Assembly (NCBI GenBank): GCA_038108155.1
Contig: JAYNHP010000020.1
Span: 1 to 32,888, forward strand
Length of the DNA: 32,888 nucleotides
Reading direction: 5' to 3'
Source: MED-G20 sp038108155
GTDB taxonomy: Bacteria; Bacteroidota; Bacteroidia; Flavobacteriales_D; Parvicellaceae
The translations under genes and the position numbers were made by a program. Of the stretch, positions 16,927-25,169 are shown piece after piece. Each line of letters begins with the position of its first letter. Positions within the stretch are counted from its first letter, which is position 1. The notes under the pieces were generated by a model, which saw nothing but the letters and a program-made list of their open reading frames with translations, was not told the DNA's origin and ran no database searches.

Positions 16927-19221
16927 TTAAGGTACCAAAAGCTGTTTTACAGTTTTGCTATTGTTAATATTGGTTGAAAGAGAATATATGCCAGAAGATA
17001 AATCAATTTCACTTAAGTCAAGTACTAGTTGGGTGTAATTTGGTCCATAAAATCCAGCATTTAACAATACTGACTTGCTGTAAATTAACTGACCTAAGGG
17101 ATTGAATATTTCAAAGTAAGTTTCCTGATCTTCTAATAATTCGAAAATTAAATTTACTTGATGATCAGAGTTTATAGGATTGGGACCAAAAAGAAGATCT
17201 TCAGAATTTCCAAGAGGGTCAACGGGTGGATTTGTTGTTCTTAGCTGACCAAAATATGGGGTTTTGTTGTAAGCATTAATAACAATACTTAAAGTGTCAA
17301 TGGTGTTAATTGAATCAAAATTAAAATCTACTTGGCCATTTAAGACAATACTTTTTCCAATTAGAGAATCTCCGTTCCAAAGAGTAACAGCAGCATTTTC
17401 AACATCACACAATATAGTAGTTGATGTTAATCCAATTTCTTCTGTTTCGCTATGCTCCACAACAAAATCACTAGGAATATCGGATCTAAAAAGGGTTGCT
17501 GGATCCCCAAATAAAACCCAAGTTTCAACAACTTCTTTTCCTGGATTTGGATAATCATCTAACATTTTCATTTGCCCACTGTAAAAAAGAGCTCCTATAG
17601 AGTGCATTTTATTATTGGGATAAGACTCTACTAAAATATCTACTATTTCATCTTGAGAAGCCATAGGAGGTGCCCAAGACATTAGAATAGAAGAACCTGC
17701 GGCAGCTATTGCACCAGTAGGAGAACCAGAACTACTTGCTCTTTGCCATGCTTCAGAAATACAAGTCCCGGATGTAAAAGTTCCATTATTGCAAGCAACT
17801 GAAACTACAAATGGGTATTTGCCATTATTTGTTGCAGAATTGATATGAGAACTTGAATAGTTTCCAGATGAACATGAATTTATATCTCCATGACCAGTAT
17901 AATTAAATAGTGAAATGCCGCCATTTACTGCATTAGAAATTATAGTGGAATTTGGATTTCCATTGGCATCTTCTCCACCATGAGATCCATCGTAAAATTC
18001 GAAGACATTTTGGTAGCCATAGTTCAATAAATCTGTTCTTATATTTCTTAAATGTTGCCAATCTGCTTCCCCATCATCTCCGTATCCAGCACCTTCATTA
18101 GATCCTAGTCCAATTGCATTTAAATAATAGTCAGAAGTATCTGGGTTTGTTTCGTATTCTAAATTTCTTTGTACAATGGTATTTAAATCTGTCAAATTAG
18201 AGGGACTGAATCTTCCAACATAAATATCTGGATACCAATCGTTAGAATTTGAAATCAAGCCATACTTTGCATCAGACCATTTTGTTTCAGACATCCATCC
18301 TCCAGTTGATCCAGCATCATAAGCCGCAACTTTGTTATGGTCTCCAACTAAAAGTAAATATAAAAAGTCAGAATTTTGTTGATAGTAGGTTCTTACATAG
18401 TTGTAAATATTGCTCTGGTTATTTCCAATATCTGCAATATCAACTAGAACTACTTCTCTACCCGATTGTTTTTTCCACTCAATAAATGGCGATAATTCAT
18501 TAAAATATTCAGAAGGAGATATTATTAACATGCTACCTTCTTGCCCAATAGAATTATACCTAGTTGGAATATAATTTAGATAGCGTCTTTGGTAAGAACT
18601 TTTTAGCTCATTTAAAATATTTTCATCATTTGTTCTAAGTAATTCGTTATTTCCTTTTACAGTTTTATTAAATTCGATTTTAACAACAATTTTACTGTAC
18701 ACCTTTAGTATTTTTTGAACTGGATTATACTGAAATGGAACAAAGTTCAAAGTTTGCCCCCTCAAATCTCTCTGAATGTAGGGTTCACTAAGTGAAAAAA
18801 CACTAGATGGATAATCTTGGTCTATTTCATATATAGGACCCTTGTTAAATGGAATTAAACTAGGATTTATATTTCTATACAAATTACCCTTTGAAGGAAT
18901 TATATTAATGTTTTCAATTGTAGAGTATTTTAAATCTACGATTGTAAAATTACTAACTCCAGTTTCCGGTAGTTGAATATTTGAGGTAAATTTCAATAAT
19001 TCGGGTTCTCCAAGATTAAGAATGGGACTTCCACCTTCAACTAGTAGTTTCTTGTGCTGGATGGAGTTGATTATTTTGGAGTCAATAAGCGAGTAATTAT
19101 TGAGCTTATACTCTACAAGAACAGAATTATTATCCTGACTTATTAAATCAATATTGTAGGAATTATTAGCAAAAAAGTTTAAGCTTAATAATAAAAAAAA
19201 GTGTATAAAAATATTTTTCAT
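16927..19221 (-). CDS. gingipain-type C25 cysteine protease with T9SS sorting domain
   Basis: 764 residues from the ATG at 19221; an upstream TTG is less likely because the ATG directly starts the signal peptide 'MKNIFIHFFLLLSLNFFA'. Residues about 20-225 resemble the gingipain propeptide. The catalytic domain (about 230-580) has 'YTGHGD' with His444 and 'VACNNG' with Cys477, the expected dyad, plus 'LLLVGDH' and 'WVLFGDPATLF'. An Ig-like stretch follows, and residues from about 675 form a T9SS type A sorting domain ('LLFGPNPINSD', 'SSGIYSLSTN', end 'KQLLVP'). It should be a cell-surface or secreted protease. In Porphyromonas, gingipains and the PorU sortase share this fold; the C-terminal signal argues for a cargo protease rather than the sortase. 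Confidence 0.92.
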   Translation of the reverse strand: MKNIFIHFFLLLSLNFFANNSYNIDLISQDNNSVLVEYKLNNYSLIDSKIINSIQHKKLLVEGGSPILNLGEPELLKFTSNIQLPETGVSNFTIVDLKYSTIENINIIPSKGNLYRNINPSLIPFNKGPIYEIDQDYPSSVFSLSEPYIQRDLRGQTLNFVPFQYNPVQKILKVYSKIVVKIEFNKTVKGNNELLRTNDENILNELKSSYQRRYLNYIPTRYNSIGQEGSMLIISPSEYFNELSPFIEWKKQSGREVVLVDIADIGNNQSNIYNYVRTYYQQNSDFLYLLLVGDHNKVAAYDAGSTGGWMSETKWSDAKYGLISNSNDWYPDIYVGRFSPSNLTDLNTIVQRNLEYETNPDTSDYYLNAIGLGSNEGAGYGDDGEADWQHLRNIRTDLLNYGYQNVFEFYDGSHGGEDANGNPNSTIISNAVNGGISLFNYTGHGDINSCSSGNYSSSHINSATNNGKYPFVVSVACNNGTFTSGTCISEAWQRASSSGSPTGAIAAAGSSILMSWAPPMASQDEIVDILVESYPNNKMHSIGALFYSGQMKMLDDYPNPGKEVVETWVLFGDPATLFRSDIPSDFVVEHSETEEIGLTSTTILCDVENAAVTLWNGDSLIGKSIVLNGQVDFNFDSINTIDTLSIVINAYNKTPYFGQLRTTNPPVDPLGNSEDLLFGPNPINSDHQVNLIFELLEDQETYFEIFNPLGQLIYSKSVLLNAGFYGPNYTQLVLDLSEIDLSSGIYSLSTNINNSKTVKQLLVP

Positions 19222-19329
19222 GCTTAAATGTACCAATAATATAAGTTTTTTTTAATGTTGTGAAGATTTTTATTTGAACAATGCAATGTTTTTTTTACAA
19301 TGAAATCTTAAGTATTATATTCGCAAACA

Positions 19330-20922
19330 ATGAATCACGAAAAAGAAATAATCAAAAGAAGAACTTTTGGAATTATATCACACCCTGATGCTGGAAAAAC
19401 TACTCTTACAGAGAAACTTCTTCTTTTCGGTGGTGCTATTCAAAGTGCTGGAGCAGTAAAAAATAACAAAATAAAAAAATCTGCTACGTCTGATTTTATG
19501 GAAATTGAAAAACAAAGGGGAATAAGTGTTGCTACTTCTGTAATGGCTTTCAATTATAGAAACAAACAAATAAATATCTTAGATACTCCAGGACATAAAG
19601 ATTTCGCAGAAGACACCTACAGAACTCTTACTGCTGTAGATAGTGTAATTATGGTAATAGATTGTGCAAATGGTGTAGAGGCGCAGACAGAGAAATTAAT
19701 GGAAGTTTGCAGAATGAGAGATACACCAGTAATTGTTTTTATTAATAAAATGGATCGTGAAGGAAAAGATGCATTTGATTTGTTGGACGAAATTGAATCT
19801 AAACTAGGCATAAAGGTAAAACCTATGAGTTGGCCAATTGGAATAGGAGCAACTTTCAAAGGAGTTTACAACATGCATAAAAAAGAACTGAATTTATTTA
19901 GTGGTAATAAAACTAGTATAGAAAAGGAAGTTTATAAACTAAATGGAATAGAAGATCCTTCTCTTTCAGATTTTATAGGTGAAGAGGCAACTGAAGTTTT
20001 AAAAGAAGAAGTTGAACTAATAGACGGTGTGTATGGTGATTTTAATCAAGATAAATATTTAGATGGAAAAGTTGCACCTGTTTTTTTTGGATCTGCATTA
20101 AATAATTTTGGAGTTCAAGAACTTTTAGATTCTTTTATAGAAATATCCCCTACTCCATTAGGCAGAAGTACAGAGTCTAGATCTGTTGAACCATATGAAG
20201 AAAAATTTAGTGGATTTGTATTTAAAATTCATGCAAATATAGATCCCAAACACAGAGACAGAATTGCTTTTTTAAGAATAGTTTCAGGAAAATTTGAAAG
20301 AAATAAATTTTACTTGCATACTCGACATCAAAAAAAAATAAAATTCCCCAATCCAACAAGCTTTATGGCTTCCTCAAAATCTGTTGTAGATGACGCTTAC
20401 CCTGGTGATGTAATAGGCTTATACGATTCTGGAACATTTAAAATTGGAGATTCTCTGTCCGAAGGGGAAAAATTGAATTTTAAAGGGATTCCTAGTTTCT
20501 CACCAGAAATTTTCAAAGAGATCCAAAACGATGACCCAATGAAAAGCAAACAACTTGACAAAGGTCTTAGGCAATTAACAGATGAAGGAGTAGCTCAATT
20601 ATTCGTTATGCAACCAGGAAATAGAAAAATTATTGGAACAGTAGGAGAACTTCAATTCGAAGTGATCCAATATAGACTAAAACAAGAATATGGAGCTAGT
20701 TGTAGTTTTGTGTCCAGGAATTTTTTTAAAGCATGTTGGATGACTAGTTCAATTAACAACACCATTGAAGATTTTATAAAAAGAAAATCTACGAATGTTG
20801 CTTATGACAAAGATGAAAATCCAGTGTTTCTAGCGCCAAGTGCTTTTTTATTAGCACAAGCAGAGGAAGACTACCCAGAAATAACATTCCACAAAACATC
20901 TGAGTTTAAACTAGATGAATAG
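19330..20922 (+). CDS. prfC: peptide chain release factor 3 (RF3)
   Basis: A 530-residue translational GTPase that recycles RF1/RF2 from the ribosome after peptide release. The P-loop is 'SHPDAGKTTLTEKLL' (about 17-31), switch II 'DTPGHKDFAEDTYR' (about 80-93) and G4 'NKMD' (about 139). The stretch 'FMEIEKQRGISVATSVM' is typical of RF3 rather than EF-G. Length is normal. TATATTCG at 19316-19323, one mismatch from the -7 box, would put transcription almost at the ATG, so the mRNA may be nearly leaderless. It overlaps the Nudix gene by 8 bases. Confidence 0.96.
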   Translation: MNHEKEIIKRRTFGIISHPDAGKTTLTEKLLLFGGAIQSAGAVKNNKIKKSATSDFMEIEKQRGISVATSVMAFNYRNKQINILDTPGHKDFAEDTYRTLTAVDSVIMVIDCANGVEAQTEKLMEVCRMRDTPVIVFINKMDREGKDAFDLLDEIESKLGIKVKPMSWPIGIGATFKGVYNMHKKELNLFSGNKTSIEKEVYKLNGIEDPSLSDFIGEEATEVLKEEVELIDGVYGDFNQDKYLDGKVAPVFFGSALNNFGVQELLDSFIEISPTPLGRSTESRSVEPYEEKFSGFVFKIHANIDPKHRDRIAFLRIVSGKFERNKFYLHTRHQKKIKFPNPTSFMASSKSVVDDAYPGDVIGLYDSGTFKIGDSLSEGEKLNFKGIPSFSPEIFKEIQNDDPMKSKQLDKGLRQLTDEGVAQLFVMQPGNRKIIGTVGELQFEVIQYRLKQEYGASCSFVSRNFFKACWMTSSINNTIEDFIKRKSTNVAYDKDENPVFLAPSAFLLAQAEEDYPEITFHKTSEFKLDE

Positions 20923-21352
20923 AAAAATTAAATCATTTAATTTAAGAGTTTACGCATTAATTATTGAACGAGATTCTATTCTTGTTAGTAGAGAACTTAT
21001 TGGTGGAAAATACCTTTATAAGTTTCCTGGTGGAGGTCTACAATATGGGGAAGGATTAATTGAAGGTCTACAAAGGGAAAGTATGGAAGAAATGAATCAA
21101 AATCTTAAAAACATTAAGCACTTTTACACAACTGATTTCTTTCAACAAAGTCAATTTGATTCAAAAGATCAGTTAATTGCAATTTATTACAAAGCAAATT
21201 TAACTTCGAAAATCAATAATAAATTAAAAGTCCCCATAAAAGACTTTCCAGTATTTGAATGGAAAAAAATAACAGATTTTTCGGCGAAAGACTTGCATTT
21301 CCCTATAGATAAGTTTGTCTTTAATCTTTTAAAAAATCATAATATTGACTGA
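20915..21352 (+). CDS. Nudix hydrolase
   Basis: 145 residues with a full Nudix box at about 34-56: 'GGGLQYGEGLIEGLQRES' followed by 'MEEM', fitting Gx5Ex7REUxEE. Such proteins hydrolyse nucleoside diphosphate derivatives; the substrate cannot be told from sequence. The ATG is inside the last codons of prfC, so translation is probably coupled. Its 3' end overlaps the converging DUF2461 gene by 16 bases. Confidence 0.9.
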   Translation: MNRKIKSFNLRVYALIIERDSILVSRELIGGKYLYKFPGGGLQYGEGLIEGLQRESMEEMNQNLKNIKHFYTTDFFQQSQFDSKDQLIAIYYKANLTSKINNKLKVPIKDFPVFEWKKITDFSAKDLHFPIDKFVFNLLKNHNID

Positions 21353-22005
21353 CCGTTCAAATCTGTTGTTAAGACATCACTAAAATAATCGTGAAATGGC
21401 AAAAGTAATTTAAAATACTCATTTATAGTATCACTAAAATTATCTTCAAAAACCATTTCATCTTGGAAGTTTTTTACAAAAATAAATTGCTTGTATCTCA
21501 ATAGGTCAATATTTGGATGATTTTTATCAAATCCTTTTGGACAGACCTTTAGTGAATTTCCATGAATAGCTCCCCATTTATTAGTAATTATTTTATTTTC
21601 AATGACTTCTCTAAAATAATCTCCATCAGATTCAATTTCTTTTCTTATTCTAAATAAATCATCTTTATTTGGGTTCCAAAAACCACTTGCTATAAAAGTG
21701 TTTCCTGGCTGTATATGAACGTAAAACCCACCTCTAAACTTGGGTTTAGTCCTATGAAAAGCTATTGCAAAATGAGTTTTGTACGGTGTTTTATCTTTAG
21801 AAAATCGAACATCTTTATAAATTCTAAAAACTTTAAAGGATTCCCAATTAAAATGGTCTTTATTGATATCAAAAAAATTACTGAAATATTCTTTAACATT
21901 AGAATTATGGATATCAAAAAAAGACTTATTGTCTTTGAACCATGGCCTATTGTTGTTTTTTTTTAATTTTTTTAAAAATTCAAATATTTCGGGTTGTAAA
22001 TTCAT
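21337..22005 (-). CDS. DUF2461 family protein (TIGR02453)
   Basis: 222 residues of unknown function. The pattern 'RPWFKDNKSFFD' near 20, 'RIYKDVRFSKDKTPYKTH' near 62-79, 'GGFYVHIQPGNTFIASGFW' near 92-110 and 'LKVCPKGF' is diagnostic of DUF2461. It begins 4 bases after the stop of the VOC gene and is surely in one transcript with it. No catalytic assignment is possible. Confidence 0.92.
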   Translation of the reverse strand: MNLQPEIFEFLKKLKKNNNRPWFKDNKSFFDIHNSNVKEYFSNFFDINKDHFNWESFKVFRIYKDVRFSKDKTPYKTHFAIAFHRTKPKFRGGFYVHIQPGNTFIASGFWNPNKDDLFRIRKEIESDGDYFREVIENKIITNKWGAIHGNSLKVCPKGFDKNHPNIDLLRYKQFIFVKNFQDEMVFEDNFSDTINEYFKLLLPFHDYFSDVLTTDLNGQSIL

Positions 22006-22009
22006 GCTG

Positions 22010-22438
22010 TTATTTTTTAAATAAATTATTTAAGTTTTTAAATGCTTTAATTTCTAGGGCATTATTTGAAGGATCTAAGAAAAACATAGTGGCTTGTTCA
22101 CCTGGAAGATTTATAAACCTAATATAAGGTTCTATAATAAAATTTATTTTCTTAGATTTCAATTTTTCTTTAAAATCTACCCATTGTTTCATGGATAAAA
22201 CTACACCAAAATGTGGCACTGGTACTCCGTGTCCATCTACATAATTGTGATTAGAAATTGTTTTTTGATTGGTTTCGTGAATAACTAGCTGATGACCAAA
22301 AAAATTAAAATCCACCCAATTTTCTGCTGATCTTCCCTGTTGAAGACCCAACGTGGAAGAATAAAATTCCTTTGCTATTTGCAAGTCATGAACTGGAATG
22401 GCTAAATGAAAAGGATTTTGTTCAAAAGAATTATTCAT
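22010..22438 (-). CDS. VOC (glyoxalase/dioxygenase fold) protein
   Basis: 142 residues. 'NPFHLAIPVHDLQIAKEFY' at the N-terminus, 'VPHFGVVLSM' near 75 and 'DPSNNALEIKAF' near the C-terminus give the H/H/E metal ligands of the vicinal oxygen chelate fold. The substrate is unknown; glyoxalase-, extradiol dioxygenase- and resistance-type functions all share the fold. It is the first gene of a two-gene unit with DUF2461 and diverges from the peroxiredoxin operon with an 87-base gap. Confidence 0.85.
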   Translation of the reverse strand: MNNSFEQNPFHLAIPVHDLQIAKEFYSSTLGLQQGRSAENWVDFNFFGHQLVIHETNQKTISNHNYVDGHGVPVPHFGVVLSMKQWVDFKEKLKSKKINFIIEPYIRFINLPGEQATMFFLDPSNNALEIKAFKNLNNLFKK

Positions 22439-22489
22439 GGAATTTTAAAAAATTTAACAATATTTTACAACAATAACTTTTCTCTTAAG

Positions 22490-22497
22490 TATATTTG
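22490..22497 (+). promoter_or_regulatory. -7 promoter box for the peroxiredoxin operon
   Basis: TATATTTG is an exact match to TAnnTTTG. Transcription would start near 22503, leaving an A-rich leader of about 23 bases (a run of nine A just before the ATG at 22526), as usual in Bacteroidota. No good TTG element is visible at the right distance upstream; the best is TTTTAC near 22463. Confidence 0.6.
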
Positions 22498-22525
22498 TAA
22501 AAGTATTAAATTTTAAAAAAAAATT

Positions 22526-23167
22526 ATGTCAAATTTTGTAGGAAAAAAATTCCCAAGTATTGAGGTTGATGCCATGAATGAAATGGGCGATACATTTAAA
22601 GTTAACGTTTTAGAAGAAGCAGTTAAAAACAAGAAAAAAGTAGTTCTTTTTTGGTACCCAAAAGACTTCACTTATGTATGTCCTACAGAATTACATGCAT
22701 TTCAAGAAGCATTACCAGAATTTGATAAAAGAAATACTATTGTAATTGGCGCTTCATGTGATACGCCCGAGGTTCACTTTGCATGGTTGAGCACACCAAA
22801 AGACAATGGAGGTATTGAAGGAGTAACTTATCCAATTTTAGCTGATGCCAATAGGAACTTAGCTAATATTTTAAAAGTATTAGATACTACCAACGAAAGA
22901 TACGACGAAGAATTAGATGCTGTTCAAACTGACGGAAGCAGCACTCCATACAGAGCAACATTTATTCTAGATGAAGATGGGATGGTGTTCCACCAAGGAA
23001 TGAATTTTTTCCCTGTGGGTAGAAATGTAAACGAATTTTTAAGATTGATTGATGCATATGCACATAACCAAAAATTTGGTGAAGTTTGTCCTGCAAACTG
23101 GGAAGAAGGAAAAGATGCAATGAAAGGAAACAGAGATGGTGTTGCGGATTATCTTGCAAAACATTAA
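22526..23167 (+). CDS. 2-Cys peroxiredoxin (AhpC/Prx1 type)
   Basis: 213 residues. It reduces hydrogen peroxide and organic peroxides in the cytoplasm. The peroxidatic cysteine is Cys52 in 'DFTYVCPTE', and the resolving cysteine is Cys188 in 'GEVCPANW', the standard typical 2-Cys arrangement. The middle carries 'SCDTPEVHFAW', a variant of the family's 'SVDSxxxHxAW'. It is first in an operon with a thioredoxin-like protein whose ATG overlaps its stop by one base (TAATG), suggesting that this thioredoxin is its reductant. Confidence 0.95.
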   Translation: MSNFVGKKFPSIEVDAMNEMGDTFKVNVLEEAVKNKKKVVLFWYPKDFTYVCPTELHAFQEALPEFDKRNTIVIGASCDTPEVHFAWLSTPKDNGGIEGVTYPILADANRNLANILKVLDTTNERYDEELDAVQTDGSSTPYRATFILDEDGMVFHQGMNFFPVGRNVNEFLRLIDAYAHNQKFGEVCPANWEEGKDAMKGNRDGVADYLAKH

Positions 23168-23481
23168 TGGTTAACGAATTAAATACTGATACTCTTCACG
23201 AAGAAATTCAGAGCAACGAAAAAGTTATTGTTCAATATTCTGCCGGTTGGTGTGGAAACTGTAGAATAATGAAACCAAAGTTTAAAAAAATGTCTTCAGA
23301 AAATGAAAATATGCATTTTTTGATGGTAGATGCTGAGAAAAATCCAAATTCTAGAAAATTAGCAAACGTTTCTAACCTACCCACTTTTGCTTTTTTTAAA
23401 AACGGAAAATTAGTTAATGAAGTACAAACCAACAAAGCAGACGTGCTTTTAAATTTTGTTGATGAGGCTGCCAATCATTAA
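23167..23481 (+). CDS. thioredoxin-like protein with WCGNC active site
   Basis: 104 residues from the ATG at 23167; an earlier in-frame ATG at 23086 lies inside the peroxiredoxin gene and would add a non-thioredoxin extension. Active site 'WCGNC' has Cys29 and Cys32, with Asn instead of the usual Pro between them, which tends to alter redox potential. The cis-Pro loop 'NLPTFAFFKNGK' is present near 71-82. It probably reduces the adjacent peroxiredoxin. Its 3' end overlaps the next small gene by 20 bases. Confidence 0.88.
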   Translation: MVNELNTDTLHEEIQSNEKVIVQYSAGWCGNCRIMKPKFKKMSSENENMHFLMVDAEKNPNSRKLANVSNLPTFAFFKNGKLVNEVQTNKADVLLNFVDEAANH

Positions 23482-23716
23482 ACATCTTGTTGAATTTATT
23501 GAACAAAACGATTCTGACTATATTGAAGAAACAATATCTGTACTTGAGCATTTAACAGAAAATTCGAATATTAAAGACGAAGAAATAGATGTTATAGGAG
23601 AACTATTATCTAACCTTTACGGCTCTATTGAAGTTGTTAAAGACATTGAAGATGGTGAAAATAAAAAAAATGCTTTAAATAAATTCATGAAGAGAGTTCA
23701 GGGCTCTATTAAATAA
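23462..23716 (+). CDS. small conserved acidic protein (DUF6952-like)
   Basis: 84 residues from the ATG at 23462, which lies inside the end of the thioredoxin gene (20-base overlap). It is all-helical and acidic, with 'IKHLVEFIEQNDSDYIEE' and 'IDVIGELLSNLYGSIEVVKD' as the most distinctive stretches. I recall a small Bacteroidota family (DUF6952) of this kind sitting after thioredoxin, but cannot confirm it. It has no cysteine, so a direct redox role is unlikely; an accessory or regulatory role with the thioredoxin is inference from position. Confidence 0.75.
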   Translation: MRLPIIKHLVEFIEQNDSDYIEETISVLEHLTENSNIKDEEIDVIGELLSNLYGSIEVVKDIEDGENKKNALNKFMKRVQGSIK

Positions 23717-23735
23717 TCCATTTTTTTAAGAAAAA

Positions 23736-23765
23736 GAAAAGCCTCTAATTTAGAGGCTTTTTTTT
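23736..23765 (+). terminator. Rho-independent terminator after the peroxiredoxin operon
   Basis: AAAAGCCTCT pairs perfectly with AGAGGCTTTT around a 5-base loop (AATTT) and is followed by nine T residues. On the minus strand the same hairpin is followed by TTTTCTTTTTC, so it may also stop transcripts of the converging tRNA-Ser gene, acting in both directions. Confidence 0.9.
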
Positions 23766-23769
23766 GCAG

Positions 23770-23853
23770 CGGAGAGACAGGGATTCGAACCCTGGCAACG
23801 ATTGCTCGTTGACAGCTTAGCAGGCTGTTGCATTACCACTCTGCCACCTCTCC
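23770..23853 (-). tRNA. tRNA-Ser (anticodon GCT)
   Basis: Read on the minus strand from 23853, the acceptor 5' strand GGAGAGG pairs with TCTCTCC next to discriminator G. The anticodon loop CTGCTAA sits in stem ACAGC/GCTGT and gives anticodon GCT (reads AGC/AGU). A long variable arm (ACGAGCAATCGT-like) marks a class II serine tRNA. The T arm is CAGGG TTCGAAT CCCTG. CCA is not encoded. Confidence 0.95.
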
Positions 23854-23864
23854 GAATAAGTATG

Positions 23865-23894
23865 CAAAATTAACATAGTTTTTGAATTGAACAA
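23865..23894 (-). promoter_or_regulatory. promoter of tRNA-Ser
   Basis: On the minus strand, TTG (23894-23892) is followed by 19 bases and TAATTTTG (23872-23865), an exact TAnnTTTG. It lies 11 bases before the 5' end of the tRNA, as expected for a stable RNA gene. Confidence 0.65.
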
Positions 23895-23986
23895 TATTTA
23901 ATTTATCAATTTCAAATATTAATTAATAATATATATTTTATTAAATTAAGTAGAACAAAAAAGAAAAATTAAAACTAAATTTAAAG

Positions 23987-25168
23987 ATGAAAAAAGTAGT
24001 AATAGTAGCAGCAAAAAGAACTCCAATGGGTAGTTTTGGAGGTTCTCTTTCCTCTTTGTCCGCAACAAAATTAGGAGCAATAGCAATTAAAGGAGCTTTT
24101 GAGTCAATAAATTTAAATCCCAATTTAATAGAAGAAGTATTTATGGGCAATGTTCTTCAGGCAAATCTTGGGCAGGCTCCAGCAAAACAAGCTGCAATAT
24201 ATGCAGGTATTAATGAAAATACACCATGTACTACTGTAAATAAGGTGTGTGCATCTGGAATGAAGGCAGTTTCATTGGCGGTACAGTCTATAATGACAGG
24301 AGATGTAAATATTGTAGTAGCTGGAGGAATGGAAAATATGTCAATGGTCCCCCATTATTACAATGCAAGAAAATCAAAAAAACTTGGAGATGTCAATTTT
24401 GTAGATGGATTAATCAAAGATGGTCTTACAGACGTTTATAATGAAGTTCATATGGGCAAGTGCGCCGATCAATGTGCTGAAAAATATAAGATTTCCAGAG
24501 AACAACAAGATGAATTTGCAATAGAATCGTATAACAAAGCTGCTCATGCCTCCAAAAATGGGTTATTTGAAGAAGAAATTGTCCCTGTGTCTATTCCTCA
24601 ACGAAAAGGAGATGCGTTAATAATTAAAGAAGATGAAGAATTTAAAAATGTAAAACTTGACAAAATACCTCAGCTTAAAGCTGTATTTTCCAAAGATGGA
24701 ACAGTAACTGCTGCTAATGCATCTACTTTAAATGATGGTGCATCTGCACTTATAATAATGAGTGAAGAAAAAGCAAAAGAACTTAATCTTAAACCACTTG
24801 TAAGAGTTGTTAGCTATGCTGATGCTTCACAAGAAGCAAAGTGGTTCACTACCTCTCCAGCAATAGCAATCAATAAAGCACTTTCAAAAGCTAATATATT
24901 GGCAAAAGATGTGGATTACTGGGAATTAAACGAAGCATTTTCAGTAGTTGGAATTGTTAACACTCAATTATTGGAAATAGATGCCAACAAAGTAGACGTT
25001 AATGGAGGAGCTGTAGCACTTGGTCACCCTCTTGGGTCAAGTGGAAGTAGAATCTTGGTAACCCTTATAAATGTCTTGAAACAAAAGAAAAGTAAAATTG
25101 GAGCTGCAGGAATTTGTAATGGAGGTGGTGGGGCTTCGGCAATGATCATAGAAAATATAGATGAATAA
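23987..25168 (+). CDS. acetyl-CoA acetyltransferase (thiolase)
   Basis: 393 residues, the usual biosynthetic-type thiolase length. It condenses two acetyl-CoA to acetoacetyl-CoA or does the reverse. Nucleophile Cys88 is in 'VNKVCASGMKAV', the second His347 in 'ALGHPLGSSG', and the acid/base Cys377 in 'GICNGGGGAS'. The ATG at 23987 follows an A-rich leader. It stands alone in its transcript, diverging from tRNA-Ser and converging on ilvE with one base between stops. Together with the HMG-CoA lyase, which also yields acetoacetate, it could serve leucine or ketone-body breakdown, but the two are about 7 kb apart. Confidence 0.94.
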   Translation: MKKVVIVAAKRTPMGSFGGSLSSLSATKLGAIAIKGAFESINLNPNLIEEVFMGNVLQANLGQAPAKQAAIYAGINENTPCTTVNKVCASGMKAVSLAVQSIMTGDVNIVVAGGMENMSMVPHYYNARKSKKLGDVNFVDGLIKDGLTDVYNEVHMGKCADQCAEKYKISREQQDEFAIESYNKAAHASKNGLFEEEIVPVSIPQRKGDALIIKEDEEFKNVKLDKIPQLKAVFSKDGTVTAANASTLNDGASALIIMSEEKAKELNLKPLVRVVSYADASQEAKWFTTSPAIAINKALSKANILAKDVDYWELNEAFSVVGIVNTQLLEIDANKVDVNGGAVALGHPLGSSGSRILVTLINVLKQKKSKIGAAGICNGGGGASAMIIENIDE

Positions 25169-25169
25169 T

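Noticed and set aside
23086..23166. Longer thioredoxin start at 23086
   Set aside because: It would lie fully inside the peroxiredoxin gene and add a Lys/Arg/Cys-rich extension with no thioredoxin similarity; the ATG at 23167 fits the fold.
23932..23939. TATATTTT as a -7 box for the thiolase gene
   Set aside because: One mismatch at the key G, no TTG upstream, and such strings are common in this AT-rich gap.
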